64,000 nucleotides of DNA from Jaltomata sinuosa (lineage: Eukaryota > Streptophyta > Magnoliopsida > Solanales > Solanaceae), in the NCBI GenBank assembly GCA_003996215.1, contig QJPP01003567.1:124001-188000 (forward strand), in the 5' to 3' direction. The translations under genes were made by a program, and so were the position numbers. The notes under the pieces were generated by a model, which was not told the origin of the DNA, searched no databases, and worked only from the letters and a program-made list of their open reading frames with translations. Positions 22,316-34,292 of this stretch are shown here, in pieces (positions within the stretch are counted from its first letter, which is position 1; the number at the start of each line of letters is the position of its first letter).

Positions 22316-24331
22316 TGTAACACCCCAGGTATTTAAGGTTAACCATCATCCCGTATCAAAGGCTTGCGAGCCTAAATTTGAGAATTTTATTAACATCGCG
22401 AGTATTTAAAAATATTTGATTTAAAAGTTGAATTTGGTAAAAAGTAATATTTTTATTGCCTTTTTAAAATATTTTAAATATTTATGAAAAAAACTTTTGT
22501 TACGATATATTTGTGTATGCGTTTATTTTACAAGAGTCTTATAAGTTACTAATATTTTAACGAAGATAGTAAGTCTAGTTATGTGAAAAAATTATTATTA
22601 TATATAGAAGGCTTTATTCAAAATAATTTTGTATTAATTATGGTATATTCAAAATGTTATATGTATTTTACTATAAACTTATGCAATACCCGAATGTATA
22701 TATTATGGGGATAAAATATTTTTTGGGTGTTTTCACCTCTACTCCACGTGGAGGTGAGGTAGATGGACAATAAATTTGCAAGTAATCGGTGGCTGCCACT
22801 TATCATTCCCTCTTTTACTTAGTAATTAAATTTTATAAGTTACCTATATATTAAATAGGGTTATTTAAAAATGAAAAGGACTAAATCCTTTCTATGAACA
22901 TTTCGGGGTTCTGTATGTATATTTATTTTAAAACTTCTGCATCTTTCATACATATGTATGTTAAAGGATATTTTCGATAAAAACTATTTTGGATGATATA
23001 TTTGATTCTCGAAAGAAAATTGATTATCTACCTCAAGTTGTTCAAGCTCGAATTCTCGGTATGTAAATGCTATTTCTTTCTCTTTTGGCATAATTTTTTA
23101 CGATTTAAAATCTTCGTGTCTAGCATGCTATCGAAGAGTCACTTTTTTGATGTCTCTAAATTATTGTTAGGGTTATTCTTGTTAAAACTCATATTTGGTG
23201 ATGTTGGTTTAGTGTTAAGTTGGAAGGATGTGGTGTATATTTGTGGTTATCAGATGATTATATAGTTGGTTTTATCATGATATGTGGTTATGGTGCGGAG
23301 GAGGTACGGTGGTTCTTGGATATCTGTGGGATGCCTTAAATCTTGTATTGTATTGTATTGTGTGTTGCATATTTTATCATGTTGCATTGCATTTTTTGAT
23401 TCTGGTTGCCTAGAGGGCTCACAAAAACCTATAAGGCGCGAGACCTGCCCGCATGGTTGAGCCCGTGGCTCTGTGAGGACCTATAAAGTGTGAGACCTGT
23501 ATGCATGTTCGAGCCCATGGCATTATGAGGACCTATAAGGCATGAGTATTTTTTCGCATTTCCTCCTTTGTGTATTGCTCTCCTGTAAGGCGTGAGTTTG
23601 TTCTATAAGTTGTGCCTTTGTATTATGTTTTTCATCTCATATTATATTCATATGTTATGATTATTCTGGTGAGCTGTATATTGAGTTTTGGAGGTGATGT
23701 ATGGTCTAGATTGTGGCTATTATTGGGTCTAGAGTAGGGAAAGGTAAGGTAGTGTTGGGCTGACGTGGTATTTGTGCAGGTTGTGGCTGAGACATTGATA
23801 TTGTTCCTATTTTGACTTCCTTGATATTGTGGTTTCAGGTTGGGGTTATGTTGTTTCTATTATTCTATCGCCTTACATATTCAGTACATTCTTTCGTACT
23901 GGCGTTCCCATTTCTTGGGAGGCGCTGCATTCATACCTGTAGGTTATTAGGTAGACAATTATCTGGGTTGTGTATGGTCGAGTTTAGCTGATGATTGGTA
24001 TACTTCGTTCATTCCAGAGTTGATAAATCTGGAGTCTTCTTTCGCATTATATAGGTGATGGGTATGTCGGGGCCCTGTCCCAACTCGTGGTTAGTAGTTT
24101 TTCATTTTAGAGGCTTGTAGACATCTGATGTGGGTTTAGTAGTCAGTTGCGACCTGGTTGCCCTTGTTATATATATTTTTTATTATGTTAAGTTTGTTTT
24201 CGTTGCATTTCGTCTGGTATTGTCTTGGCCTTAACGGCCTATATGTATTGTTTGGTCTAGGTTCAGTTGGTTTGCTTAATCAAGTGAGTCACAAGGTGCC
24301 AGTCGCGCCTCTTTGAGTTTGGGGCATGACA
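22316..24331 (+). repeat. LARD-like element 5' LTR
   Basis: It is 2.0 kb and matches the 3' LTR along its length. It lacks about 50 bp found at roughly 25332-25382 in the other LTR; the gap is bordered by the short repeat TTCAT, so it is probably a microhomology deletion. It contains a roughly 52-bp tandem repeat (about 23420-23590) with the core AGGACCTATAAGG. Confidence 0.82.
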
Positions 24332-24696
24332 AACTTGGTATCAGAGCATGGTCGTGTCCTAGGGAGTCTACAAGCTATGTCTGGTAGAGTCTTGCTTATG
24401 GGTGTGTTGTGCACCACACTTATAATTAGGAGGCTACATGGAATTTAGGACTGGTTACCATTCTTTCATCTTTCAGATCGTGCGGTAGAACTGAGTCTTA
24501 AGAGTTGGGATATCAAAATCGTGCGATAGTGATTTACGATCGTATAACTTTAACAGACCTTGTGGAGTGGTCGATTTTGGTTCAGGGTGTCATAGCATTC
24601 CTGAGGATAAGGTGTTTTTGTTTGAGGTGTGGTATAGTACAGTGTTCGTGTGTTCTATTTCACATTCGAGGACGAATGCTCCCAAAGGGGGAAGAA
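24332..24696 (+). other. internal domain of the LARD-like element: primer site, linker, hairpin, polypurine tract
   Basis: The primer-binding site TGGTATCAGAGC is at 24336-24347. A hairpin CATTCG, AGGA, CGAATG is at 24663-24678, followed by the polypurine tract AAAGGGGGAAGAA. The stretch 24490-24605 recurs inside the LTRs of element C. The open frames over it are short and resemble no known protein. Confidence 0.8.
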
Positions 24697-26698
24697 TGTA
24701 ACACCCTAGGTGTTTTAAGGTTAATATTCGTCTCGTATTAAAGGCTTGTGAGCCTAAATTTGAGAATTTTATTAACATCGTGCATATTTAAAAATATTTG
24801 ATTTAAAAGTTGAATTTGGTAAAAAAATTATATTCTTATTGCCTTTTTAAAATATTTTAAATATTTATGAAAAAATCTTTTGTTACGATATATTTGTGTA
24901 TGCATTTATTTTACAAGAGTCTTATAAGTTACTAATATTTTAACGGAGATAGTAAGTCTAGTTATGTGAAAAATTATTATTGTATATAGAAGGCTTTATT
25001 CGAAATAATTTTCTATTAATTGTGGTATATTTAAAATGTTATATGTATTTTACTATGAACCTACGCAATACCCAAATGTATATATTATGGGGATAAAATA
25101 TTTTTTTGGTGTTTTAACCTTCACTCAACGTGGAGGGGAGGTAGATGGACAACAAATTTGCAAGTAATAGGTGGCTGCCACTTATCATTCACTCTTTTAC
25201 TTAGTAATTAAATTTTTTAAGTTACCTATTTATTAGACAGGGTTATTTAAAATGGAAAGGTCTAAATCCTTTCTATGAACGTTTTGGGGTTCTGTATGTA
25301 TATTTATTTTAAAACTTCTGCATCTTTCATTTGAATTTTTTTTTCTTACAAAATTAAGTAAAATCTTCCATATATGTTCATACATATGTATGTTAAAGTA
25401 TATTTTGGAGGAAAACTATTTTGGATGATATATTTGATTCTCGAAAGAAAATCGAATTATCTACCTCAAGTTGTTCAAGCTCGAATTCTAGGTATGTAAA
25501 GGATACTCCTTTCCTTTTTGGCATGATTCCTTACGATTTGAAATCTTTGTGTCTAGCATGCTATTGAAGAGTTGATTTTTAGATGTCTCTAAATTATTGT
25601 TGGGGTTATTCTTGTTAAAACTCATATTTGGTGATGTTGGTTTAGTGTAAAGTTGGAAGGATGTGGTGTATATTTGTGGTTATCATATGACAGTGATAGT
25701 CAGGTTTATCGTGATGTATGGTTATGGTACGGAGGAGGTACGGTAGTTCTTGAATGTGTTACATATTTTATCATGTTGCACTGCATTTTTTGATTATGGT
25801 TGCCTAGAGGGCTCACGAAAACCTGTAAGGCATGAGACCTGCTCGCGTGGTTGAGCCGGTGGCTCTGTGAGGACCTGTAAGGTGTGAGACCTGTTCGCAT
25901 GGTCGAGCCCATGGAATTATGAGGACCTGTAAGGCGTGAGTATTTTTTCATATGGCCTCCTTTGTGTATTGATCTCCCGTAAGGTGTGAGTTTGTTTCGC
26001 AGGTTGAGCCTTTGTATTGTGTTGTTCATCTCGTATTGAATTCGTATGTCTTGAGTTTTGAAGGTGATGTGTGGTCAAGATTGTGGATGTTATGGGGCCT
26101 AGAGTAGGGGAAGGTAAGGTAGAGTTGGGCTGATGTGGTGTTTGTGCAGGTTCTGGCTGGGACATTGATATTGTTCCTATTTTGACTTTCGTCATATTGT
26201 GGTTTCAGTTTGGGATTATGTTGTTTCTGTTATTCTGTCGCCTTACATATTCAGTATATTCTTTTGTAGAGGTGTTCCCATTGCTTGAGGCGCTGCATTC
26301 ATGCTTGCAGGTTATCAGGTAGACAATTGTCCTGGTTGCGTGTGGTCGAGTTCAGCTGATGATTGGTATACTTTATTCATTCCGTAGTTGTTAAGTATGT
26401 TGTCTTCTTTAGCATTATATAGGTGACGGGTATGTCAGGGCCCTGTCCCGATTCGTGGTTAGTAGTTTTTCATATTAAAGGCTTGTAGACATCTGGTGTG
26501 GATTTAGTAATCAGTTGCGGCCTGGTTGGCCTTGTTATATTTTTTTTTATTATATTAAGTTTGTTTTTGTTGCGTTTCATCTAGTATTGTCTTGGCCTTA
26601 ACGACCTATATGTATTGTTTGGTCTGGGTTCAATTGGTTTGCTTAATCAAGTGAGGCACAAGGTGACAATCGCTCCTCCTTGTGTTTGGGGCGTGACA
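24697..26698 (+). repeat. LARD-like element 3' LTR
   Basis: It starts TGTAACACCC after the polypurine tract and ends TGACA before the GCTTC duplication. Its first ~800 bp are related to the LTR interior of element C (about 42590-43295). Confidence 0.82.
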
Positions 26699-27220
26699 GC
26701 TTCTCCTGTATATCTCTACTCCCCTGTATACCCCTCCTCTGACACTCTCAGCCCATAGCCCCTAGTCTGAATTATCAAGGTCCATGGAGGTCTCCGAGAC
26801 CACATACAAACTCTTAATATCTCAATATGCGTGCCCAGAGTCTATCCAGGTCTAAAATTAGTAATAAAATCATGTCTAGCACTCCGGTCCAGCCGAGTCT
26901 AGTGTCATCTCAAAATCAATGATAAAATCATGTCTAGCACTCCGATCTAGTCGAGTCTAGTATCAGCTCAAAATCAGTAGTAAAAATTATGTCTAGCACT
27001 CTAGCCCAGCCGAGTCTAGAATCAGTGTGAAAATCATTGTTTAATCTCTTTTATTTCAAGAAAATCCGTAAAACTAGTTTTTAATCCATTTATAATTGAA
27101 AATGGGCCCTCGGGGCCATGCAAGATTTAGAAAACTAGTAATAGTCAGGCTCGCAACCATGTATTAGATAAATCAATGTGAAAAAACTCTTTTCACGATA
27201 ATGATAGTATGATCGAATAC
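26699..27220 (-). repeat. gypsy A 5' LTR, middle piece
   Basis: It matches 14085-14590 of the 3' LTR, including the CATGTCTAG tandem array. It is bounded by the GCTTC copy on the left and the AATAC target site (27216-27220) of gypsy B on the right. Confidence 0.82.
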
Positions 27221-29021
27221 TATAACACCCCAGAATTCAGACCAACATTTAAAACCCAGAACTCAGAAAGAACTCAAAAATGTTTATCTTCAGACAAGCC
27301 CCACGGGCTAACCCACGAGGGTCATGGACACGACGACCCATCGGGGTCCTCATGGGAAGAGCCTAGAGGCTCAGTCATGCTTGCCTCTGCCAGATGGGGG
27401 TCCCCATGGGCATCGGCAGTCTGACAGGCCATGGACCAGCCCGTGGGAAATCGCAAGTGCCCTTCCCAGCCTCCTCAGCCCCGACGGGCAATCACCACGG
27501 CCGTCATGGACGCGATGGGCCATAGGAGCCGTCGTGAGTATTTCGCAGAGGGCCAGACCAGCCTGGTCCATTCAGACGCCCGGGCCAATGGGCTATCGCA
27601 GGGCCGACGCTCATCGGGTAACCCATTCAGCGAAGGATTTTTCTGCACCTTTTCGTTTTAAGTTGGGGGTATTCCAGTCTTTTTCCAATTCTATTAACTC
27701 TGATCCTAAGTCATTTTTGGAGTAATTAAAGGGGGGTTTATGCTTTGTCTCTCCTAGCTTCTAAACAAATTCGACACTTAGCAAATTCTATCAGAAAAGA
27801 AGCGTTTCCTCTCAAGAACAAGCAAAGAGGATTTTCTTCAAGTTCAGTCCCAAATCAAAAGATTCAACGGTATAATCTTCTTCCAGGTATGTGAGATTTC
27901 ATCAGTGGGTTCCTTTCACCCATTGAGTCCCTAGACTCAGTTTAGTTCTCTAATTTTCAACTAGTTCTTCAGACCTAGGGTTCTTAATTTTCATCAAATC
28001 AGTGCCATTCAGATTCTATAGCTTGTATGATATTGTTTACATATTTTCTTGGGAACCTAGGATAACTATATGTATAAAACTCAGTAACCCTAGCATGTGT
28101 TGATTTTGGTACTCATGATATAGACTTGCTAATCAGATAATTCAGTCAGTTATGCTTCAGAATTAGAATGCTATCAGTTTCAGTATTATTATTGCATTCT
28201 CAGATGATTGTCAGTACTTGAGCTATTTAGCATTTAAAGTTGCATTCACTGCTTATGTATTCAGTTGGGAGTAGACTTAGCACCGAGTGGACGAAGTGAT
28301 GAAGGCTCACCCGTCAGTTTAGGCTGAGACCGTTAGTAGCAGTCCCTAAGTCCTAGAACTACAGCGCCACCGTAGGTTCAGAAAGGGTCACCCGTCAGTT
28401 TAGGCATGACACCCTTGTCCCTTGTGGACATCAGTATAGTGGATCCACGTCAGGTTAGTTTGTACTCTTGGCAAGGTATGAACACCCTTCCATCTAGGTT
28501 TATAGGTTTGCCCCATAGCCAGCTCAGCTTGGGGTATGTCAGTTAATAGTAGCCCCCACAGTCAGACTCAACATTGCATTGACCATGTATTCAGTTATTC
28601 AGTTTAGATCAGCATGTTGTGATATTCATGTTCAGTTACTCGGTCATTACATACAGTTACTCTTCAGTTCATGTTCAATATACACTTCTATATCAGTATC
28701 TATGTTTTACCGCTTTGGTTACATATGTTGCATGCTCAGTACATCCGAAGTATTGATGCACACTTTTGTGCTACATCATTTTATGATGTAGGTTCGGGCG
28801 CTCAGCATTTAGATCGCGCTTAGCTCGATTTCTAGTCCTTAATCAGTAGCTTCAGTGGTGAGTCCTCATAGTTTGAGGATGATAGGCATGCTTTCATCTT
28901 TCAGTTTTCGGATTATTAGAGTTAGCTGGCGGCATGTCCTTGCAACTCACAGCAGTTAGAGGCTTTCAAACATAGACTAGATTCAGCTATTGAGTTATTA
29001 GGGTTGTTTTCAGTCATCACT

Positions 29022-29092
<71 letters not shown>

Positions 29093-29264
29093 TCGGACAT
29101 ATTTTTGGGCTTTTTCCCACTTCAGATATTAAATTATTTTTAGCTTCCACACAGTATATGTTTTTAATTGAAATTGTCTAGATATGCCAGACCATGGGTT
29201 AGCTTGGGGTAACTTGTGACACTAATCACTATATTACGTCTAGGGGTAGCCTCGGGGCATGAAA
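27221..29264 (+). repeat. gypsy B 5' LTR
   Basis: It is 2.04 kb. A GC-rich repeated-word block (about 27293-27610) precedes the presumed transcription start. The end reads TGAAA where TGACA is expected. It contains a (CT)n(AT)n microsatellite at 29025-29086 that is nearly absent from the other LTR. Confidence 0.85.
29025..29086. repeat. (CT)n(AT)n microsatellite
   Basis: About 17 CT units are followed by about 14 AT units. The matching site in the 3' LTR (36141-36156) has only ACTCTATATATAT, so the array grew after insertion. Confidence 0.9.
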
Positions 29265-29267
29265 AAC

Positions 29268-29280
29268 TTGGTATCAGTGC
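29268..29280 (+). other. gypsy B primer-binding site
   Basis: TTGGTATCAGTGC follows the LTR by three bases. It matches the initiator tRNA-Met complement except for one changed base (GTGC for GAGC). Confidence 0.7.
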
Positions 29281-29480
29281 ATAAAGTTCAATTGTCCTAG
29301 GGTGTCTAAAAGTCGTGTTGAGTAGAGTCTTTTTCATGGGTGAGAAGTACACCACACTTATGGGGGAGAATCTATGAGATGTCATTAGGAAAAACTTCAC
29401 TTCATTCTTTTACATCTCGTGCTATAGAGTATGAACTCTATTTAATCTGCTTCTAACTCGTGCTCTATGCGTTTCAGAAA

Positions 29481-30600
29481 CTGCCTCGCAGAAGAGCCAA
29501 CGCGAGGAATCAGCCGACACCAGCAGCTCTGGTAAACCCTCTGAATGAGCAAGTTACCCATGCTGAATTCAGGGCTGCATTTCAAGTGCTTGCCCAAGCC
29601 ATGACAGCTCAGGTCAACCAATAGGCTGTGGCACCAGCTCCACCTCAGCCCAACACCGCTGCAGCAAGGATTCGAGACTTCACTCGGATGAACCCTCCAG
29701 AATTTCATGGGTCCAAGTCAGAAGAAGATCCACAAGAGTTTCTTGATAACATTCAGAAGGTGACAGATATTATGGGTGTCACTCCGATCGAGAGTGCAGA
29801 CTTAGCCGCTTACCAGCTGAAAGGGGTGGCTTATACTTGGTACCAGCAATGGAAGGAATCTCATTGTGCTAATGCAGGTTTGGTGACTTGGAACCACTTC
29901 AAGACTGCATTTTTGGACAGGTTTTTCTCGCTTGAACTTAGGGAAGCCAAGGTCCAAGAGTTCATCAACCTAAAGCAGAATGATATGAGTGTGCAGGAGT
30001 ACGCACTCAAATTTACTCAGCTATCTAAATATGCTCCGGCAATGGTAGCTGACTCCAGAGCTCGCATAAGTAAGTTTGTGTTGGGAGTATATATCTGATG
30101 ATGTGGTCAAGGAGTGCAAAACTTCTATGCTGGTGAAGGAGATGGGCATCTCTAGATTGGTTACTTATGCTCAGCAGATCGAGGAGGAGAAAATCAAAGA
30201 GAGGGGAGGAGACAGTAAGAGAGCTAGAACAGGTGATTTTAGTTACTCCCAGTAGAGGTCAGAAGGTGGCAACCGCTCTCAGTTTTGTCAAAAATCTTCA
30301 GCTCCAGCCCCATCTTCTTCTAGTGCTCCAGTGCCTAAGTTCAGGCAGGACCGACGGGGTAGGGCGCCAGGCTCTAAGTCCCAAGGTAGTGTCACTGGAG
30401 GGTGCACTCATACAACTTGAAAGAAGTGTGGTAAGAACCACCAGGGTAAGTGTATGGAAAATAGTGGGAACTGCTTTGGGTGTGGAAAGTCAGGCCACAG
30501 GATGAGAGACTACCCAGTAACTTCTCAAAAGGGCAGGGATACTCGCACTCAGAATCAGGCTAGTTCTATGGCAACTCCTGTAGGTTGCCCTACTCAGTAG
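29481..30600 (+). pseudogene. gypsy B gag, broken
   Basis: The frame reads from 29481, where the expected ATG is CTG (then PRRRANARNQPTPAAL). It has a TAG at 29622 and then runs open to 30098 through ARIRDFTRMNPPEFHGSKSE, AYQLKGVAYTWYQQWKE and the LDRFFSLELREAKVQEFINL block. A 4-bp insertion (TATA) at about 30085-30092 shifts the frame. The CCHC knuckle CFGCGKSGHRMRDYP has its last Cys replaced by Tyr. It would encode the capsid/nucleocapsid protein; lost start, stop, frameshift and damaged zinc knuckle make it dead. Confidence 0.83.
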
Positions 30601-30687
30601 GGTGCCTCTTCCAACACAGGTGGTGGTCAGTTCCAAAATAGGCTCTATGCTCTTTAGGCTCGACAGGATCAGGAGGATTCTCCTGAT

Positions 30688-31000
30688 ATGGTCACGGGTA
30701 CGTTACGAGGTTTTAATGCTGATGTTTATGCACTGTTAGACCCAGGAGCTACCCTTTTCTTTGTGACTACTTATATACCAGTAGACTTTGGAGTCAGACT
30801 AGAAGTCCTCTCAGAACCCTTCTCAGTCTCTACTCCAGTTGGTGACCCAGTTACAGCTAGACGGGTATACAAAAATTGCCCTATCACAGTTTCCTAGAAA
30901 GTCACCTCAGCCGATCTTGTAGAGTTAGAAATTATTGATTTTTGTATCATTCTAAGCATGGATTGGTTACATTCCTATTATTCCTCAGTCGATTGTAGAA
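30688..31000 (+). pseudogene. gypsy B aspartic protease, broken
   Basis: The active site LLDPGATLFFVTTY has its catalytic Asp codon at 30739-30741. A stop at about 30895 separates it from the downstream segment containing SMDWLHSYYSSVDC. Confidence 0.75.
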
Positions 31001-32651
31001 CTAGGATCGTTTGGTTTCAGTTTCCAAATGAGCCAATCTTAGAATTGAAGGGTAATACCTCAGTGCCTATAGGCCGATTCATCTCTTACCTTAAGACCAG
31101 AAAAATGATTTCCAAAGGGTATATCTACCATCTTGTTCAGGTTAAGGATTCAAACTCCGAGACCCCAACCCTTGAGTCAGTCCCTGTAGTGAATGAATTC
31201 CCAGAAGTATTCCCAGAAGATCTTCCCGGAGTTTCTCCCGAAAGGGAAATCGGCTTTGCAGTAGACCTCCTACCGAATACCCAGCCTATTTTGATTCCTC
31301 CTTATAAAATGGCTCCAGCTGAGCTTAAGGAATTAAAAGAACAGTTGAAAGACCTTCTAAATAAGGTCTTCATCAGACCCAGTATCTCTCCATGGGGTGC
31401 TCCAATATTATTCGTGCGTAAGAAAGATGGTTCTCTCAGGATGTGCATTGACTACCGTCAGTTGAACAAGGTCACAGTCAAAAATAAGTATCCCATCCCC
31501 AGGATTGATGACTTATTCAACCAACTTTAGGGTTCTAGTTTCTTCTCTAAATAGACCTCAGATCCGGCTATCATCAGCTCAGAGTAAAAAATTATGACAT
31601 TCTGAAGACATCTTTCAGAACTCAGTATGGTCACTATGAATTTGTAGTTATGTCATTTGGACTAACAAATGCGCATGCAACTTTTATGGATTTAATGAAC
31701 AGAGTGTTCAAGCAATACATAGACTCATTCATCATCGTCTTCATCAATGATATACTCATGTATTCTCGTAGCAAGGAAGAACATGCAGACCAGTTGGGAG
31801 TGGTATTACAGACTCTCAAAGATCGCTAGTTATTTGCCAAGTTCAGTAAGTGTGAATTCTGGTTGAAGTCAGTTGCTTTTCTTGGTCATGTGGTGTTTAG
31901 TGAGGGCATCTGAGTTGATTCTCAAAAGATTGAGACAGTAAAAAATTGGCCCAGAACCACCTCTCCGACAGACATCAGAAGTTTCTTGGGTTTGGCTAGT
32001 TAAAACCAAAGGTTTGTTGAGGGATTTTCCTCCGTAGCTGCCCCATTGACCAAGTTGAATCAGAAAAAGGTTAAGTATCATTGATCAAATAAGTGTGAAA
32101 GAAGTTTCCTAGAGTTGAAGACCAGGTCGACTACAACTCCCATTCTAACTCTACTAGAGGGTATGGATGATTTTGTAGTGTATTAAGATGCGTACAGAGT
32201 CAGCTTGGGTTGTGTCTTGATGCAACGTGGTAAGGTCATAGCTTATGCATCCAAACAGCTTAAGATTCATGAGAAGAATTACCCGACTCATGACCTTGAG
32301 ATCACAACAGTTATATTCGCCCTAAAGATTTGGAGACACTACTTGTATGTTGTCCATGTAGATATGTTCACGAATCATAAGAGTCTCCAGTATGTGTTCA
32401 CCCAGAAAAAGTTGAATCTTTGTCAGAGAAGGTGGCTCGAATTCCTCAAAGATTATGATATGAATGTGCTCTACCATCCGAGTAAAGCTAATGTGGTGGC
32501 TGATGCCCTCAATAGACTGTCCATGGGTAGTGTGTCATATGTTGAGGGAGAGAAGAAAAAATTGGTCAAGGATGTTCATAGGCTTGCTCGCTTAGGGGTT
32601 TGCCTCATAGATACAACAAAGGGTGGTGTGATAGTCAAGAATGGGTCATAA
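31001..32651 (+). pseudogene. gypsy B reverse transcriptase and RNase H, broken
   Basis: The RT begins in 30958-31530 with EFPEVFPEDLPGVSPEREI, ISPWGAPILFVRKKDGSLRM and CIDYRQLNKVTVKNKYPIPR. After a stop at 31528 and a 1-base loss near 31550, later parts are readable in another frame. The catalytic box is FIND (31740-31751), its first Asp changed to Asn by a G-to-A change. RNase H (32205-32651) shows KVIAYASKQLKIHEKNYPTH and LYHPSKANVVADALN; its catalytic TDHKS segment reads TNHKS and the codon before DA at its N-terminus is a stop. Neither enzyme could work. Confidence 0.85.
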
Positions 32652-32749
32652 TCTTCATTGGTAGTGGAGGTTAAAGAGAAATAAGACATCGATCCCATAT
32701 TACTTCAGTTGAAAGGTGCAGTTCATCAGCAGAGAGTAGAGGTTTTCGC

Positions 32750-34100
32750 CTAAGGGAGAGATGGTGTACTTCGCTACCAGGGTCGTTTATGTGTACCTAA
32801 TGTGGGTGAGTTGAGGTAGCAGATCCTTACAGAAGCCCATAATTCAAGATATTCTATTCATCCCGGTGCAACTAAGATGTACCATGATCTACGGGAAGTC
32901 TATTGGTGGAACAACATGAAGAGGGACATTGAAGATTTTGTAGCTAATTGTCCCAACTGTCAGCAAGTGAAGGTAGAACATTAGAAACCAGGAGGTGTGA
33001 CTTAGGATATTAGCATTCCTACTTGGAAGTGAGAAGTGATCAACGATTTCATTACTTGTTTACCTCTTACTCGCAGACAACACGACTCCATTTGGGTGAT
33101 TGTGGACAGGATAACCAAATTAGCCCATTTCCTAGCAGTTAAGACTACAAATTCAGTAGAGGAGTATGCCAGACTCTACATCAATGAGATAGTCAGGTTG
33201 CATGGGGTTCCCTTTTCTATCATCTCAGATAGGGGTCCTCAATTTATGTCTCATTTCTGGAAGTCTTTTCAAAAAGGTCTTGGTACTCAGGTAAATCTCA
33301 GCACAATATTTCACTCGCAGATGGATGGTCAGGAAGAGCATACCATTCATACCTTAGAGGATATGTTGACGGCTTTTGTGATCGATTTCAAGGGTAGTTG
33401 GGATGAGGACCTACCCCTCATAGAGTTCGCTTATAATAACAACTTCCATTACAGTATCCACATGGTCCCATATGAGGCACTTTATAGGCGTAGATACAGG
33501 TCACCGATTGGTTGGTTTGAAGTAGGTGAAACAACCTTGGTTGGGTTAGATTCAGTTCATGAGGCTATGGAGAAAGTTCATCTTATTAGAGAGAAGCTAA
33601 AGACAACTCAGAGTCGTCAGAAGTCCTATGCATATGTGAGGAGAAGGGAGTTAGAGTTTGAGATTGATGATTGGGTCTTCCTGAAAGTGTCACCCATGAA
33701 GGGAGTGATGAGATTTGGCAAGAAAGGAAAGCTCAATCCCAGATATGTAGGTCCTTACAGAATCTTGAAAAGGATTGGTAATGTGGCTTATCAGTTAGAG
33801 TTGCCAGCAAAATTAGTAGCGGTTCATCCAGTTTTTCATATTTCATTATTGAAGAAGTGTGTTGGGGATCTGACATCGATTGTGCCCTTAGAAAGTGTGG
33901 CTGTGAAGGATAGCCTCACCAATGAGGAGGTTCCAGTTGAAATTCTTGACCGTCAGGTTCGTAGATTGAGAAATAAGGAAGTCACTTCAGTGAAAGTTTT
34001 GTGGAGGAACTAGTCAGTTGAGGAAGCTACTTGGGAAGCAGAAGCATCCATAATGGCCAAGTATCCTCACCTCTTTCCTTCCTACCCAGTTTCATCTTGA
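32750..34100 (+). pseudogene. gypsy B integrase with chromodomain-like tail, one long open piece
   Basis: The upstream zinc-binding part (about 32750-33030) is interrupted by stops but shows SIHPGATKMYHDL and NCPNCQQVK. The core and C-terminal domain are open for 325 codons (33036-34013): DSIWVIVDRITKLAHFLAV, SIISDRGPQFMSHFW (second catalytic Asp), HTLEDMLTAFVIDFKGSWDE (includes the Glu) and KKGKLNPRYVGPYRILKRI. A TAG at 34011 precedes the chromodomain-like tail VEEATWEAEASIMAKYPHLF, ending at 34100. It is the best preserved gypsy protein segment in the window. Confidence 0.87.
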
Positions 34101-34292
34101 GGTAATCGTTCCTCTCCAGTCCCTCAATTTCCTCTTATGCATGTTAGTCTCGAAATCATGTTTTCCTAGCTATTCCAGTATTTTCAACATGCTTTCATGT
34201 ACTTAGAACTAGACTCGGTCAAATATCAGCTTCTAATATTCAGTTGGTAGGGATTGCAGTTCTTTCCCTCCAAACTCAGCCCAGTTAGTCTT

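Larger units (their letters stand above)
22316..26698 (+). mobile_element. LARD-like non-autonomous LTR retrotransposon without genes
   Basis: Two long LTRs (22316-24331 and 24697-26698, both TGTAACACCC...TGACA) flank only 365 bp of internal DNA. Target duplications GCTTC lie at 22311-22315 and 26699-26703. A tRNA-Met primer-binding site and a polypurine tract are present, but no gag or pol frame. It therefore has only cis-signals and must have been mobilised in trans. The start of its internal region resembles the leader of element B, so it looks like a deletion derivative of a Tekay/Del-type element. Confidence 0.85.

Noticed and set aside
24336..24347. tRNA-like sequence TGGTATCAGAGC
   Set aside because: It is the complement of a tRNA 3' end only, at the exact position of a primer-binding site; no cloverleaf can be drawn around it. 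The same holds for 21239, 39811, 42164 and 56541.
27324..27725. 133-codon plus-strand frame with Pro/Ser/Arg-rich translation
   Set aside because: It lies wholly in the GC-rich word block of LTR B; the high GC removes stop codons. The other LTR copy does not preserve it.
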